NCBI RefSeq assembly: GCF_024637875.1
Contig: NZ_CP102451.1
Coordinates: forward strand, 1,863,001 to 1,927,000
DNA: 64,000 nt
Direction: 5' to 3'
Origin: Vagococcus luciliae
GTDB lineage: Bacteria > Bacillota > Bacilli > Lactobacillales > Vagococcaceae
Numbering within the stretch: the stretch's first letter is position 1; each line of letters starts with the position of its first letter. The notes beneath the pieces were generated by a model. The model was not told where the DNA came from and made no database searches. It saw only the letters and a program-made list of their open reading frames with translations. Made by a program: the position numbers and the translations under genes. Shown in pieces: positions 31,965-43,123 of this stretch.

Positions 31965-32774
31965 TTAACCAAAGTGACCTGAAACATAATCTTCGGTTGC
32001 TTGTATTTTTGGACGAGTGAAGATTTTTTTCGTTTGATCATATTCTAACACCTTACCCATGTAAAAGAACGCAGTATAATCACTAATACGAGACGCTTGT
32101 TGCATATTATGTGTTACGATGACAATCGTGTAATCTTCTTTTAAATTAATTAATGTTTCTTCCACCTTACTAGTAGAAATTGGATCTAGTGCACTAGCTG
32201 GTTCATCCAGCAATAAAATATCTGGTTTCATCGCGATAGCACGAGCGATACAAAGTCGTTGTTGTTGTCCACCTGATAATGCTAATGCACTTTTATGTAA
32301 ATCGTCTTTTACTTGATCCCATAAAGCTGCCTGTTTTAAACTTGTTTCGACTGCTTCATCCAAAGTTTGTTTATCTTTTTGTCCATGACGTTTTAAGGCA
32401 AATGTAATGTTTTCATAAATAGATTTACTGAATGGATTAGGTCTTTGAAACACCATTCCAATATGTTTTCTCATCTCATAAACATCAACTTTTGACGAAT
32501 TGATGTCAATGTTTTTATAAATAATTTTTCCTGTCACTTTTGTCCCGTCGATTTGATCATTCATGCGATTCAAAGAACGTAAATAAGTTGATTTCCCACA
32601 TCCTGAGGGACCAATAAGAGACGTGATTTTATTTTTTTCAAATTCTAGTGATACCCCTTTAATCGCCTCATTATCACCATACCAAACATGTATATCTTTT
32701 GTCTCTAATGCCAAATTCTGTTTATCTTTATTCATTGTTATGATATGCGTATCATCGGTATTATAAGTTTTCAT
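31965..32774 (-). CDS. pstB: Phosphate ABC transporter ATPase PstB (first copy)
   Basis: 269 residues, with an N-terminal tail of about 20 residues before the ATPase core ([15 protein letters not shown]). Walker [10 protein letters not shown], signature LSGGQQQR and Walker B ILLLDEP are present. ATG 32774 has GGGGA 5 nt upstream; ATG 32735 is possible. It lies between pstA and the second pstB. Confidence 0.96.
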   Translation of the reverse strand: MKTYNTDDTHIITMNKDKQNLALETKDIHVWYGDNEAIKGVSLEFEKNKITSLIGPSGCGKSTYLRSLNRMNDQIDGTKVTGKIIYKNIDINSSKVDVYEMRKHIGMVFQRPNPFSKSIYENITFALKRHGQKDKQTLDEAVETSLKQAALWDQVKDDLHKSALALSGGQQQRLCIARAIAMKPDILLLDEPASALDPISTSKVEETLINLKEDYTIVIVTHNMQQASRISDYTAFFYMGKVLEYDQTKKIFTRPKIQATEDYVSGHFG

Positions 32775-32787
32775 TTAAATCCCCAAT

Positions 32788-33672
32788 CTAAGCTGATGTA
32801 ATTTTTTTATGAAGTTTCTTACCTAAGAAACGTGCTAAAAAGTTAAATAGTAACACAGCAATAATTAACACAGCAGAGGCTCCTGCTGATACTTGAGCGC
32901 CATCTGGCATGTTACCCTCACTATTAATTTTCCAAATATGAACAGCTAGTGTTTCTGCCTGTCTAAAGATATTTAATGGACTAGAAATGCTTAATGGGTT
33001 CCAATTAGTAAAATCAAGTGCTGGAGCACTTTGTCCAGCAGTATAGATTAACGCTGCGGCTTCACCAAAAATACGACCTGCTCCTAAAATAACCCCTGTT
33101 AAAATACCTGGTAGTGCTTCAGGAATCACAACACGTGTGACAGTTTCCCATCTTGATAAGCCAAGAGCTAATCCTGCTTCACGTTGTGTATAATGCACAG
33201 CTTTTAATGATTCTTCAACATTTCTTGTTAAGAGGGGTAAGTTGAAAAACGTTAAAGCTAATGCACCAGAAATAATAGAAAAGCCTAAACCAGCTTGAAT
33301 AACAAACACTAAGAATCCAAATAAACCAACAACCACTGAAGGAAGTGAACTTAATACTTCAATAGCTGTACGAATAGCATTAGTAAAAAAGTTTTTCTTT
33401 GCATATTCTGATAAATAAATACCAGCTCCTAAAGAAATTGGAATACTAATTAGCATCGTAATAATTAATAAGTAAAATGAGTTAAACAACTGAATCCCAA
33501 TACCACCACCAGCTTGAAAACTCTTAGATGGTGTCGTTAAGAAACTCCAACTGATATGAGGTAATCCACGACCTAAAATATACAAAATTAAACTAGCCAG
33601 GATTAATGTAATAATACCTGCAACGGCGTATAATACGCCTGTTGCTATCTTATCCGCTTTTTTTGCATTCAT
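32788..33672 (-). CDS. pstA: Phosphate ABC transporter permease PstA
   Basis: 294 residues, about six membrane helices and the inner-membrane permease EAA loop (EAGLALGLSRWETVTRVVIPEA). The ATG overlaps the pstC stop by one base, so the two permeases are translationally coupled. Confidence 0.95.
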   Translation of the reverse strand: MNAKKADKIATGVLYAVAGIITLILASLILYILGRGLPHISWSFLTTPSKSFQAGGGIGIQLFNSFYLLIITMLISIPISLGAGIYLSEYAKKNFFTNAIRTAIEVLSSLPSVVVGLFGFLVFVIQAGLGFSIISGALALTFFNLPLLTRNVEESLKAVHYTQREAGLALGLSRWETVTRVVIPEALPGILTGVILGAGRIFGEAAALIYTAGQSAPALDFTNWNPLSISSPLNIFRQAETLAVHIWKINSEGNMPDGAQVSAGASAVLIIAVLLFNFLARFLGKKLHKKITSA

Positions 33673-34592
33673 TATTTCAGCTCTCCTTTTTTACCAATTA
33701 ATCGTGTCACAATATTAAAGAATAGAGACATTAATAGCAATAGTAAAGCTAATGACCAAAGTGCATTGTTTTCAAGTGTTCCCATAACAGTATTTCCTAT
33801 TCCCATAGTTAACACACTTGTTAAAGTTGAGGCTGGTGTAATTAAGTTATGTGGCATAAGTGAGGCATTACCAATAACCATTTGAATTGCTAAAGCTTCC
33901 CCAAAGGCTCTTGCCATACCAAATACAACAGCAGTTAAAATACCTGGAACTGCCGCTCTTAGCACTACCTTATAGATTGTTTGCCAACGTGTTGCCCCAA
34001 GTGCTAATGATGCTTCACGGTAATGTCTTGGTACGGCTTTTAATGCATCAATTGTCATTGATGTTACTGTCGGTAAAATCATAACAAATAAAACAAAAGT
34101 TCCAGCCAAAATACCAAATCCAGACCCTCCAAATACATTACGTACAGTAGGAACCACAACAGATAGTCCAATAAATCCATAAACAACTGAAGGGATACCA
34201 ACAAGTAATTCAATAACTGGCTGTAATACTTTTGTTCCTAATTTTGGTGAGATTTCTGTCATAAAAACCGCTGCACCAATCGCAAATGGTGTTGCAATAA
34301 TAGCAGATAATAGTGTCACAATAAACGATCCTGTAATCATTGGCAATGCTCCAACCAATGGTTTTCCAGAGTCACTCACAGATCCTGGGTTCCATTCTTT
34401 CCCAAAAAGAAAATCAAATAGATTTACTTTATCTTTAAAGAAGGTGGCTAAACCTTTACTCGCTACAAAATAAAAGATAGCAACGACGACGACAACAATA
34501 AATAAAATGGCAATAAAACTAATCGTCTTACCAAATTGTTCCAACTTTGCTTTTTTTGACTTTTTTAGCAATTTGCTTTGAATATCTTCCAA
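33672..34592 (-). CDS. pstC: Phosphate ABC transporter permease PstC
   Basis: 306 residues, about six membrane helices, with the EAA loop EASLALGATRWQTIYKVVLRAA. It forms the translocation pore with PstA. It follows pstS by 28 nt. Confidence 0.95.
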   Translation of the reverse strand: MEDIQSKLLKKSKKAKLEQFGKTISFIAILFIVVVVVAIFYFVASKGLATFFKDKVNLFDFLFGKEWNPGSVSDSGKPLVGALPMITGSFIVTLLSAIIATPFAIGAAVFMTEISPKLGTKVLQPVIELLVGIPSVVYGFIGLSVVVPTVRNVFGGSGFGILAGTFVLFVMILPTVTSMTIDALKAVPRHYREASLALGATRWQTIYKVVLRAAVPGILTAVVFGMARAFGEALAIQMVIGNASLMPHNLITPASTLTSVLTMGIGNTVMGTLENNALWSLALLLLLMSLFFNIVTRLIGKKGELK

Positions 34593-34620
34593 AATATATC
34601 CTCCTATAAAACAACAATTT

Positions 34621-35481
34621 TTATTTGGAAATTTCTTTTATATTACCTTCAACATCACGCTCAACTTGCATTTGTGATACTGGTATATAACCAAGTTGAG
34701 GAACAATATCTTCTTGTACTTCATCAGTCAACATATATTCTAAAAACTCTTTTGTTAACCCTTTTGGTTCTCCTTTTGTATACATATGTTCATATGACCA
34801 GATAACCCATTTATTATTTTTAACGTTATCTTCTGTAGGTTTTACGCCATCAATACTTAACGTTGCCACATCTTTTGTTACATAAGAGAAAGCTACATAA
34901 CTAATTGCGCCAGGTGTCGTACTAACAATTTGTCTAACCATCCCAGTAGAGTCTTGTTCTTGTGCTCCTTTTACTTTTTGACCATCTAAAACCCATTGTT
35001 CAAATGTATGACGACTACCACTTCCTGCAGCACGATTAATCAAAACGACATCTTGATCTTTTCCGCCAACTTCTTTCCAATTGGTAATTTCACCTGTAAA
35101 TATTTTCCTTAAATTTTCCATTGTGATGTCTGACACACCAACTTCTTTATTAATGATTGGTGTTAATCCAACAATGGCGACTTTATGATCAACTAATAGT
35201 TTACTGTCAATTCCTTCTTTTTCTTCTGCAAATAAATCGGAATCACCTATTTGTACGGCACCAGCTTGAACTTGACTTAAACCAGTTCCACTACCTCCAC
35301 CTTGTACATTAATAAATTTACCTAAATGATTACTACTATATTGTTCACCAGCTGCCTCAACAAGTGGTTGCATGGCAGATGATCCAACAGCATTGATAGA
35401 TTCTCCATTGTCAACTGCGCCACATCCTGTAACAGTCAATAAAAACCCTACTGATGCGATCATTTTTAACACTCTTTTCAC
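34621..35481 (-). CDS. pstS: Phosphate-binding lipoprotein PstS
   Basis: 286 residues. A lipoprotein signal ends in VTGC, so Cys20 is the lipidated residue. Phosphate-binding segments are visible: VGSSAMQPLVEAAGE, GGGSGTGLSQVQAGAVQIGDSD and NRAAGSGSRHTFE. It starts with GTG at 35481, spaced 6 nt from a run of six G (AGGGGGGA). First gene of the operon and expected to be the most strongly phosphate-regulated. Confidence 0.95.
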   Translation of the reverse strand: MKRVLKMIASVGFLLTVTGCGAVDNGESINAVGSSAMQPLVEAAGEQYSSNHLGKFINVQGGGSGTGLSQVQAGAVQIGDSDLFAEEKEGIDSKLLVDHKVAIVGLTPIINKEVGVSDITMENLRKIFTGEITNWKEVGGKDQDVVLINRAAGSGSRHTFEQWVLDGQKVKGAQEQDSTGMVRQIVSTTPGAISYVAFSYVTKDVATLSIDGVKPTEDNVKNNKWVIWSYEHMYTKGEPKGLTKEFLEYMLTDEVQEDIVPQLGYIPVSQMQVERDVEGNIKEISK

Positions 35482-35499
35482 GAATGTCCCCCCTAAATT

Positions 35500-35516
35500 T
35501 TTACAAAAAATTTACA
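35500..35516 (+). promoter_or_regulatory. PhoP-box-like repeat in the pstS leader
   Basis: TTTACA at 35500-35505 and 35511-35516, period 11 bp as in PhoP boxes. It lies 19 nt from the start codon, downstream of the putative promoter. Confidence 0.5.
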
Positions 35517-35548
35517 TATTGAAATAGTTTCTGACTTATCTCATGATA

Positions 35549-35577
35549 AACATATAATTTAGTAACATAAATTGCAA
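35549..35577 (-). promoter_or_regulatory. Putative pst promoter
   Basis: TTGCAA (35572-35577) and TATGTT (35549-35554) on the minus strand, 17 nt apart. Weak elements, as expected for an activated promoter; the upstream PhoP-like box adjoins the -35. Confidence 0.5.
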
Positions 35578-35582
35578 GTCTT

Positions 35583-35599
35583 TTTACATTTAATTTACA
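35583..35599 (+). promoter_or_regulatory. PhoP-box-like repeat upstream of the pst promoter
   Basis: TTTACA at 35583-35588 and 35594-35599, period 11 bp, 6 nt upstream of the putative -35. It is the typical position for PhoP activation. Confidence 0.6.
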
Positions 35600-35659
35600 A
35601 TGTAACCGCTTTATAAAAAATCTAATAAATTTATACAATTTCTTTACTTAGAATAACAA

Positions 35660-35686
35660 AAAACGACAGAAATTAATCTGTCGTTT
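35660..35686 (-). terminator. Intrinsic terminator after uvrA
   Basis: AAAACGACAGA and its perfect complement around AATTAA. It sits just upstream of the pst region; the hairpin is nearly symmetric, T-run on the minus strand, 22 nt before the uvrA stop in coordinates means it lies upstream of uvrA's end only on the plus map, so it most likely terminates leader or pst-side transcription entering uvrA. Confidence 0.55.
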
Positions 35687-35708
35687 TCATCATAATATAG
35701 TCCTCATT

Positions 35709-38531
35709 TTAACGTTCCATCACTTCTTTTAAATAATAACCTGTATAACTTTCTTCTACTTTAATAATGTCTTCTGGTGTTCCAGTTGCGATAATGGTTC
35801 CACCACCATCTCCACCTTCTGGTCCTAAATCAATCACATAATCAGCCGTTTTAATGACATCAAGATTGTGCTCAATAACCAGGACAGTGTTTCCACTATC
35901 CACTAATCGATTCAGTACTTCTAGAAGCCGACTAATATCTTCTGTATGTAATCCTGTTGTTGGTTCATCTAATATGTAGAAATTTTTACCTGATGAACGT
36001 TTATGTAATTCACTGGCTAACTTCATACGTTGCGCTTCTCCACCCGATAATGTCGTAGCGGATTGCCCTAATTTCACATAACCTAATCCAACATCGACAA
36101 TCGTTTGAAGTTTACGATGAATTTTAGGAATCGCTTGAAAAAAGTCAACAGATTCTTCCACTGTCATCTCTAATATTTCTGCAATATTTTTTCCTTTATA
36201 TCTCACTTCTAATGTTTCAGAATTATATCGTTGACCATGACACACTTCACAAGGAACATACACATCTGGTAAAAAGTGCATCTCTATTTTAATGATACCA
36301 TCACCACGGCATGCTTCACATCGGCCACCTTTCACATTAAAACTAAAACGCCCCTTTTTATAACCACGTGTTTTGGCTTCATTGGTTTTAGCAAACAAAT
36401 CACGTATATCATCAAAAACACTGGTATAAGTTGCTGGATTACTTCTTGGTGTTCGACCAATCGGACTTTGATCAATGTCAATAATTTTTTCAATCGATTC
36501 ATATCCTGTAATTTTATCAAATTTACCAGGTTTAGCTGAGTTACGATTAATTTTTTGAGCAAGTGCTTTTTTTAAAATCGTATTGACCAATGTACTTTTA
36601 CCAGAACCAGAGACACCAGTAACCGCAACGAATTTACCCATCGGAAACTCAACCGAAATATTTTTTAAATTATTCTCTTTTGCTCCAGTAATTTTAACAC
36701 GTTCACCGTTGCCTTCACGTCGCTCTTTAGGTACATCGATTTTCCTTTTACCAGATAAATATTGACCCGTTAATGAATGTGGATCTTTTTCCACTTCCTC
36801 TGGTGTTCCAGCAGATATAATTTCTCCACCCTGTTCACCAGCTCCTGGACCAATATCGATTAGGTAATCTGCCGCTCGCATTGTATCTTCATCATGTTCC
36901 ACCACAACTAATGTATTACCTAAATCACGCATCTTTTTAAGCGAATCAATTAACCGATTATTGTCTCGCTGATGTAAGCCAATAGAAGGTTCATCTAAAA
37001 TGTATAGTACACCTGATAGGTTTGAACCAATTTGCGTAGCGAGACGAATACGTTGTGCTTCTCCACCTGATAATGTTCCCGCAGAACGACTTAACGTTAA
37101 ATATCCTAATCCGACATTTTCTAAGAAACTTAATCTATCTTTTATTTCTTTTAAAATTGGTTGAGATATCATCGTATCTTGTTCACCAAACGTTAACTTG
37201 GACATATAATTTAATGATTTATTTACTGATAAATCACTAATCTCTCCAATATGTTTCCCATCAATTTTTACCGATAAGGCTTCTTTGTTTAGTCGATAAC
37301 CATGACACGTTTCACACGTTAATTCTGTCATATATAGCTTCATTTGTTCTCTTGTATAATCACTATTCGTTTCGTGATAACGACGATTAATATTTGTCAA
37401 AATCCCCTCAAAAGGAATATCAACATCACGCACGCCACCAAACTCATTTTTATAGTGGAAATGGAACGTCTCTTCATCAGACCCTCTGAACAATAAATCT
37501 TTTTGTTTTTTTGTTAATTCTTTAAATGGTGTATCAAAATCAATACCAAATTGTTCGCAGGCTTGTTCTAACATATTTGGGTAGTAATTTGAGCTGATTG
37601 GATTCCATGGTACAATCGCTCCTTCACGTAATGTTTTCGTCTCATCTGGAACGACCAAGTCTGCATCTACTTCCAACTTAACACTTAATCCATCACACTC
37701 TGGACACGCACCAAATGGCGTATTAAATGAAAACAATCGTGGTTCAATGTTTCCAACTGTAAAGCCACAATAAGGACAAGCGTAATGCTCACTAAACAAG
37801 ATTTCCTCTTGTCCAATAACATCAACTAATACATACCCCTCTGCTAGACGTAACGCCAATTCAAGCGAGTCAAATAATCTAGAACGCACACCATCTTTAA
37901 TCACAATACGGTCAACAATGATTTCTACATCATGCTTTTTATTTTTTTCTAATTCTGGTACTTCAGAGATATCATACGTTTCCCCATCAACACGTACACG
38001 TACAAAGCCATCTTTTTTGATTTTTTCAAATACTTTTTTATGTTGCCCCTTTTTCCCACGGATAAGTGGTGCTAAAATCTGTATTCTTGTTCTTTCTTCT
38101 AACTCTAACAATTTGTCAGTCATTTGTTCTGGAGATTGGCTACTGATTTTTGTGCCATCATTAGGACAAATAGGCTCTCCCACTCGAGCAAATAACAACC
38201 TCAAATAATCATTTATTTCTGTAACTGTCCCAACCGTTGAACGAGGATTTTTACTTGTTGTCTTTTGGTCAATTGAAATGGCTGGGCTCAATCCATCAAT
38301 GCTATCAACATCCGGCTTATCCATTTGCCCTAAAAATTGTCGTGCATAAGAAGATAAACTTTCCACATAACGTCGCTGACCTTCAGCGTATAACGTATCA
38401 AATGCTAAGGAACTTTTTCCTGAACCAGAAAGTCCTGTAATCACGACGAGTTTATCTCTTGGAATGGTTATATCTATATTTTTTAAATTATGTGCTCTTG
38501 CACCACGAATCACTATTTTATCATTTGCCAT
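35709..38531 (-). CDS. uvrA: Excinuclease ABC subunit A
   Basis: 940 residues, full length. Two ABC ATPase modules ([14 protein letters not shown] and [12 protein letters not shown]) and two zinc modules (CPYCGFTVG...CPECDG and CEACRGDG...CEVCHG) are intact, as are LSGGEAQR signatures. It finds bulky DNA lesions and loads UvrB. It starts 12 nt after the uvrB stop, forming a uvrB-uvrA operon. Confidence 0.98.
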   Translation of the reverse strand: MANDKIVIRGARAHNLKNIDITIPRDKLVVITGLSGSGKSSLAFDTLYAEGQRRYVESLSSYARQFLGQMDKPDVDSIDGLSPAISIDQKTTSKNPRSTVGTVTEINDYLRLLFARVGEPICPNDGTKISSQSPEQMTDKLLELEERTRIQILAPLIRGKKGQHKKVFEKIKKDGFVRVRVDGETYDISEVPELEKNKKHDVEIIVDRIVIKDGVRSRLFDSLELALRLAEGYVLVDVIGQEEILFSEHYACPYCGFTVGNIEPRLFSFNTPFGACPECDGLSVKLEVDADLVVPDETKTLREGAIVPWNPISSNYYPNMLEQACEQFGIDFDTPFKELTKKQKDLLFRGSDEETFHFHYKNEFGGVRDVDIPFEGILTNINRRYHETNSDYTREQMKLYMTELTCETCHGYRLNKEALSVKIDGKHIGEISDLSVNKSLNYMSKLTFGEQDTMISQPILKEIKDRLSFLENVGLGYLTLSRSAGTLSGGEAQRIRLATQIGSNLSGVLYILDEPSIGLHQRDNNRLIDSLKKMRDLGNTLVVVEHDEDTMRAADYLIDIGPGAGEQGGEIISAGTPEEVEKDPHSLTGQYLSGKRKIDVPKERREGNGERVKITGAKENNLKNISVEFPMGKFVAVTGVSGSGKSTLVNTILKKALAQKINRNSAKPGKFDKITGYESIEKIIDIDQSPIGRTPRSNPATYTSVFDDIRDLFAKTNEAKTRGYKKGRFSFNVKGGRCEACRGDGIIKIEMHFLPDVYVPCEVCHGQRYNSETLEVRYKGKNIAEILEMTVEESVDFFQAIPKIHRKLQTIVDVGLGYVKLGQSATTLSGGEAQRMKLASELHKRSSGKNFYILDEPTTGLHTEDISRLLEVLNRLVDSGNTVLVIEHNLDVIKTADYVIDLGPEGGDGGGTIIATGTPEDIIKVEESYTGYYLKEVMER

Positions 38532-38543
38532 ATACCTTATCTC

Positions 38544-40544
38544 CTATTTACTTGCTTTTAGTTCTAGCAATGTATCTCTCAATGTGGCAGCTTTTTCAAA
38601 ATCAAGTGCCTTTGCAGCATCTTTCATTTGTAACTCAATATCAAGTAAAACAGCTTCTTTTCCATCTCTATCCATTGCATTGTATTGTTCTTTAATAGAT
38701 ACTGACTCAGCTGAGTCACCTTCGCTTTCTTTTGTAATGCGAATCAAATCACGAATATCTTTCTTAATTGTTTTCGGTACGATACCGTGTTCTGCATTAT
38801 ATTCTTCCTGAATGGTCCGACGACGACTCGTTTCTGACATCGCGCGTTCCATTGAATCTGTAATCTTATCAGCATACATAATAACTTTACCATCTGCGTT
38901 TCTTGCCGCTCGTCCGATGGTTTGGATAAGTGAGCGTTCACTACGTAAGAATCCTTCTTTATCAGCATCAAGTATGGCAACAAGTGACACTTCAGGAACA
39001 TCTAATCCCTCACGCAATAAGTTAATCCCAATTAATACATCAAATTCACCTAATCGTAAATCACGAATAATTTCCGTTCTCTCAAGTGTTTTTATATCAC
39101 TATGTAAATATTTCACTTTAATCCCTAACTCTTTAAAGTAATCCGTTAAATCCTCTGACATTTTTTTCGTTAACGTCGTAATAAAGACACGTTCATTTCG
39201 TTCAACACGTTCATATATTTCACCGACTAAATCATCAATTTGTCCCATAATCGGTCTTACTTCTATTACTGGATCAAGTAACCCTGTTGGTCTAATAATT
39301 TGTTCTACAATGTCATCTGTTTGTTCCATTTCATACGGTCCAGGAGTAGCAGACACATACATGATTTGATCCACTTTTTCTTCAAATTCTTCTAATCTAA
39401 GTGGTCGGTTATCTAACGCACTAGGTAATCTGAAGCCATAATCCACTAACATTTGTTTTCTCGCTCTATCGCCATTATACATGCCCCTAATTTGAGGCAT
39501 CGTAACATGGGATTCATCGACCATTATCAAAAAATCATCAGGGAAAAAGTCGATTAACGTGTAAGGTGCTTCTCCTTCGCGTCTTCCATCCATATGTCGT
39601 GAATAATTTTCAATACCAGAACAATAGCCCATTTCTCGCATCATCTCAATATCATAGTTCGTCCGTTGTTCTAATCGCTGAGCTTCTAATAACTTTTCTT
39701 CACTTCTTAGTTCTTTTAATCGCCAATCTAATTCTTTTTGAATTTTAGCGATGGCTTCTTCTAAATGCTCTTCGTTTGTCACAAAGTGAGTCGCGGGGAA
39801 AATCGCCACATGCTCTCTATCTCCAATAATTTCTCCTGTTAACGCATTAAATTCCCTAATGCGGTCAATTTCATCACCAAAAAATTCAATTCTTAAAGCA
39901 AAGTCATCTTTTGACGCTAGAAATATTTCCACAACATCACCGCGTACACGGAAACGTCCGCGCTGAAAGTCAATGTCATTTCGTTCAAACTGAATATCAA
40001 CTAAATTTCTAAGAAGTTGATCTCGTTCCATCTCCATTCCTTCACGTAATGACAAAACTTGATTTTGATATTCTCTAGGATCACCTAAGCCATAAATACA
40101 AGACACAGATGCCACAACAATCACGTCATTTCGCTCTAATAGGGAACTAGTCGCTGAATGGCGTAATTTATCTATTTCATCATTGACACTTGAGTCTTTT
40201 TCAATATATGTATCACTTGAAGGAACATAAGCTTCTGGTTGGTAATAATCATAATAACTCACAAAATACTCCACTGCATTATTTGGAAAAAACTCTTTAA
40301 ACTCACTGTATAGTTGTCCAGCAAGTGTTTTATTGTGTGCAATAATCAGGGTAGGCTTATTAACTTGCTGTATTACATTAGACATGGTGAACGTTTTACC
40401 AGATCCTGTTACCCCCATTAATATTTGAGCTTTTTCATTATTTTCTATATTCTTGACTAATTGTTTAATCGCCTCCGGTTGATCCCCAGCCGGCTCATAT
40501 TTTGACACTAAATCAAAGGTATTGTTTGTTTGTCTATCAATCAT
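38544..40544 (-). CDS. uvrB: Excinuclease ABC subunit B
   Basis: 666 residues. Walker [12 protein letters not shown], the beta-hairpin [25 protein letters not shown]-type VDESHV, helicase motif [11 protein letters not shown] and a C-terminal UVR coiled coil ([18 protein letters not shown]) are all present. It verifies damage and recruits UvrC. First gene of the operon; no SOS box was identified by eye in the short upstream gap. Confidence 0.98.
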   Translation of the reverse strand: MIDRQTNNTFDLVSKYEPAGDQPEAIKQLVKNIENNEKAQILMGVTGSGKTFTMSNVIQQVNKPTLIIAHNKTLAGQLYSEFKEFFPNNAVEYFVSYYDYYQPEAYVPSSDTYIEKDSSVNDEIDKLRHSATSSLLERNDVIVVASVSCIYGLGDPREYQNQVLSLREGMEMERDQLLRNLVDIQFERNDIDFQRGRFRVRGDVVEIFLASKDDFALRIEFFGDEIDRIREFNALTGEIIGDREHVAIFPATHFVTNEEHLEEAIAKIQKELDWRLKELRSEEKLLEAQRLEQRTNYDIEMMREMGYCSGIENYSRHMDGRREGEAPYTLIDFFPDDFLIMVDESHVTMPQIRGMYNGDRARKQMLVDYGFRLPSALDNRPLRLEEFEEKVDQIMYVSATPGPYEMEQTDDIVEQIIRPTGLLDPVIEVRPIMGQIDDLVGEIYERVERNERVFITTLTKKMSEDLTDYFKELGIKVKYLHSDIKTLERTEIIRDLRLGEFDVLIGINLLREGLDVPEVSLVAILDADKEGFLRSERSLIQTIGRAARNADGKVIMYADKITDSMERAMSETSRRRTIQEEYNAEHGIVPKTIKKDIRDLIRITKESEGDSAESVSIKEQYNAMDRDGKEAVLLDIELQMKDAAKALDFEKAATLRDTLLELKASK

Positions 40545-40694
40545 GCTGAAACTCCTTTAGATTTACTTATTTTCTCAATTTTATCATACCGAACATACTT
40601 TCGCAAAACAGTTCGCTTTATAAAAAAATAATCGATTTAGTGTTATTTTGAAGAATGTTGGAGTAGAATGGAAACAAAAGAAAGGTGTGGTTAC

Positions 40695-42029
40695 ATGGTT
40701 AAATCAATTTCAAATGAACAAATCAAACATATGGAGCAAAAATATCTTGCTAATCGTGAGCATTTATTAAGCCAACGTGCAGTGATGAAAAATGGTATTT
40801 TAGCCTCATCAGAAAATCAAAAAGCAGTTATTGAAAACAATCCCGTTTTCTCTATCGACTTAGATACAGGAAACGTGACAAATCAAAAACAAAGTGGTCG
40901 TTGTTGGATGTTTGCAGCCCTTAATACATTCAGACATGATGTCTTAAACAATCATCACATCAAAGACTTCGAATTATCTCAAAACTATACATTTTTCTGG
41001 GATAAATTTGAAAAAGCAAATTATTTCTATGAAAATATTATCAAAACAAGCAACCAAGAATTAACAAGTCGTGAAGTGGCGTTCTTACTTGCAACCCCTC
41101 AACAAGATGGTGGACAATGGGATATGCTTGTGGCGATTATTCAAAAATATGGTATTGTGCCAAAAACAATCATGCCTGAAACATCAAGTAGTTCAAGCAG
41201 CCGTGAGTTAAACACTTACTTAAACAAAAAATTAAGAAAAGATGCTTTAACACTTAGAACCTTAATAGGTAATGGTGCATCCGAAGAAGAAGTTGAAACA
41301 CGCAAAGTTGAATTACTACAAGAAATCTATAATTTACTAAGTACCTCTCTAGGTACACCACCAACTGAATTTGATTATTCTTACTATGATAATGATGGTA
41401 ACTATCACTTAGAACAAGGATTAACTCCAACTTCTTTCTATGATAAATTTGTCGGAACTGATTTAGATGATTATGTCAGCATTATCAATGCGCCAACTAA
41501 AGACAAACCATATAATCAAGTTTACACAGTTGATATGCTTGGCAATGTTGTTGGCGGAAAAGAAGTTCGTCACCTGAACGTTGATATTGAAACATTCAAA
41601 AACTTAGCTATCGCTCAATTAAAAGATGGAGAAAGCGTGTGGTTTGGTTGTGATGTTGGCCAATCATCAACAAGAGATACTGGTATCATGGCAACTGATA
41701 TTTATAGTGTTCAAGACACGTTGGATATTAACTATGATATGAGTAAAGCTGAACGTTTAGATTATGGCGAAAGTTTAATGACACATGCGATGGTCTTAAC
41801 AGGTGTGAATTTAATCAATGACAAACCAACTAAATGGAAAGTTGAAAACAGTTGGGGAGATAAAGTTGGAACAAAAGGTTATTTTGTTATGAGTGATGAT
41901 TGGATGAGTGAGTATACTTATCAAGTCGTTGTCAATAAAAAATATCTTTCTGATGACTTAAAAGAAGTCGTTGAAAAAGATGACGTCACTGTTTTAGCTC
42001 CTTGGGATCCAATGGGGGCTTTAGCATAA
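40695..42029 (+). CDS. pepC: Aminopeptidase C (bleomycin hydrolase family)
   Basis: 444 residues, the usual lactic-acid-bacterial length. Papain-fold catalytic residues are in QSGRCWMFAALN (Cys), LMTHAMVLTG (His) and KVENSWGD (Asn). It trims N-terminal residues from peptides in the cytosol. ATG 40695 with AAAGGTG about 9 nt upstream is preferred to ATG 40668. Monocistronic, with a shared terminator. Confidence 0.96.
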   Translation: MVKSISNEQIKHMEQKYLANREHLLSQRAVMKNGILASSENQKAVIENNPVFSIDLDTGNVTNQKQSGRCWMFAALNTFRHDVLNNHHIKDFELSQNYTFFWDKFEKANYFYENIIKTSNQELTSREVAFLLATPQQDGGQWDMLVAIIQKYGIVPKTIMPETSSSSSSRELNTYLNKKLRKDALTLRTLIGNGASEEEVETRKVELLQEIYNLLSTSLGTPPTEFDYSYYDNDGNYHLEQGLTPTSFYDKFVGTDLDDYVSIINAPTKDKPYNQVYTVDMLGNVVGGKEVRHLNVDIETFKNLAIAQLKDGESVWFGCDVGQSSTRDTGIMATDIYSVQDTLDINYDMSKAERLDYGESLMTHAMVLTGVNLINDKPTKWKVENSWGDKVGTKGYFVMSDDWMSEYTYQVVVNKKYLSDDLKEVVEKDDVTVLAPWDPMGALA

Positions 42030-42035
42030 AATAGA

Positions 42036-42074
42036 AAAAAGAGTTGGCCACTTTTAAGTGGCTAACTCTTTTTT
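42036..42074. terminator. Bidirectional terminator between pepC and the LCP gene
   Basis: AGTTGGCCACTT and AAGTGGCTAACT arms (one G-T pair) with A/T runs on both sides, just before the convergent LCP stop at 42077. Confidence 0.88.
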
Positions 42075-42076
42075 TA

Positions 42077-43024
42077 TTATTGTAGTTGTGATTTAATTAA
42101 ATCTTGTACACGAACCAGTTCTGTTTCAGGAATTTCCTGATAAGAAATTCCATCAATCATCACTCCTTCGCCTTGTAAAGTATCAGTTTCGATATGTTTA
42201 AAACTATCACGATATTTCATCGCTATTTCAAACATCTCATCAGGTTCCAAATCAGTCTTCATATTATTTTCTATTGCCTTTAGTATATCTTTGTACCGTT
42301 TAACACCCGTAAAACCTAATGCCTTATCAGCAATTGCTTCAATGACTTGCTGTTGTCTGGCTTGTCTACCATAATCACCATTAGGATCTTCATACCTCAT
42401 ACGCGTATATGCAAGTGCTTCTTTACCATTCAATTTGATTGGTCCTTTTTTAAAGGTCATACCATCTTGTTCAAATTCAAATTTATTTGTTACCTCTACC
42501 CCATCAACTGCATTGACCAATTCTTCAAATCCCATCATGTTAATCCAAACATAATGATTTAAATGCATATCTAATAAATGGTCGACAGTATCCATAGCCA
42601 TTTTAGCTTGTCCATAAGCATATGCATGAGCTATTTTTTCTACTGAATTATGTCCCACAATTTCAGTCCGCGTATCTCGTGGAATACTAATTAAAGTTGT
42701 TTTCTTTTCTTTAGGATTTACTGTTGCGACAAGCATCGTATCTGAACGTCCCACATCATTTCGTCCAAAATCACCAGTATCTAGTCCTAATAATAAAACA
42801 GAAAAAGGCTCTCCCTCTTGAATATTTTTATCATCAGATCTTCCTTCAACTGGTTCGCTTACCTTATTCGCCACACCTTTTACATCAAAATAAGTTTTGG
42901 CCAAGAAAACTCCTGTTCCTACCATGATTAGTAACAAAATTGTCACCAATACTATTATGGATTTTTTTAATCCACTCGACTTCTTTTTAACATTTTTTTT
43001 ACGTCTACTTTGTTGATTATCCAT
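42077..43024 (-). CDS. LytR-CpsA-Psr family cell-wall glycopolymer ligase
   Basis: 315 residues. A Lys/Arg-rich cytoplasmic start, one membrane anchor (about 25-47, SIIVLVTILLLIMVGTGVFL) and an extracellular LCP domain with VLLLGLDTGDFGRNDVGRSD and LISIPRDTRTEI, which hold catalytic Asp and Arg. LCP proteins attach teichoic acids or capsule to peptidoglycan. ATG 43024 with AGGAG upstream is chosen over the GTG at 43027. Confidence 0.92.
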   Translation of the reverse strand: MDNQQSRRKKNVKKKSSGLKKSIIVLVTILLLIMVGTGVFLAKTYFDVKGVANKVSEPVEGRSDDKNIQEGEPFSVLLLGLDTGDFGRNDVGRSDTMLVATVNPKEKKTTLISIPRDTRTEIVGHNSVEKIAHAYAYGQAKMAMDTVDHLLDMHLNHYVWINMMGFEELVNAVDGVEVTNKFEFEQDGMTFKKGPIKLNGKEALAYTRMRYEDPNGDYGRQARQQQVIEAIADKALGFTGVKRYKDILKAIENNMKTDLEPDEMFEIAMKYRDSFKHIETDTLQGEGVMIDGISYQEIPETELVRVQDLIKSQLQ

Positions 43025-43094
43025 CACACATCTCCTAAAAAACCAATTTTATAGCACTAATTTTACCATAATGATTATTAGTCCTATCAGTTTT

Positions 43095-43109
43095 TTAGGT
43101 TAACCTTAA
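43095..43109. promoter_or_regulatory. DtxR/MntR-like palindrome upstream of the LCP gene
   Basis: TTAGGTTAACCTTAA is a near-perfect palindrome centred on GTTAAC, 71 nt upstream of the LCP start. It resembles the TTAGG...CCTAA sites of DtxR-family metal regulators. It could equally belong to the dead aminotransferase gene. Confidence 0.4.
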
Positions 43110-43123
43110 ATAATTTTTAAAGT

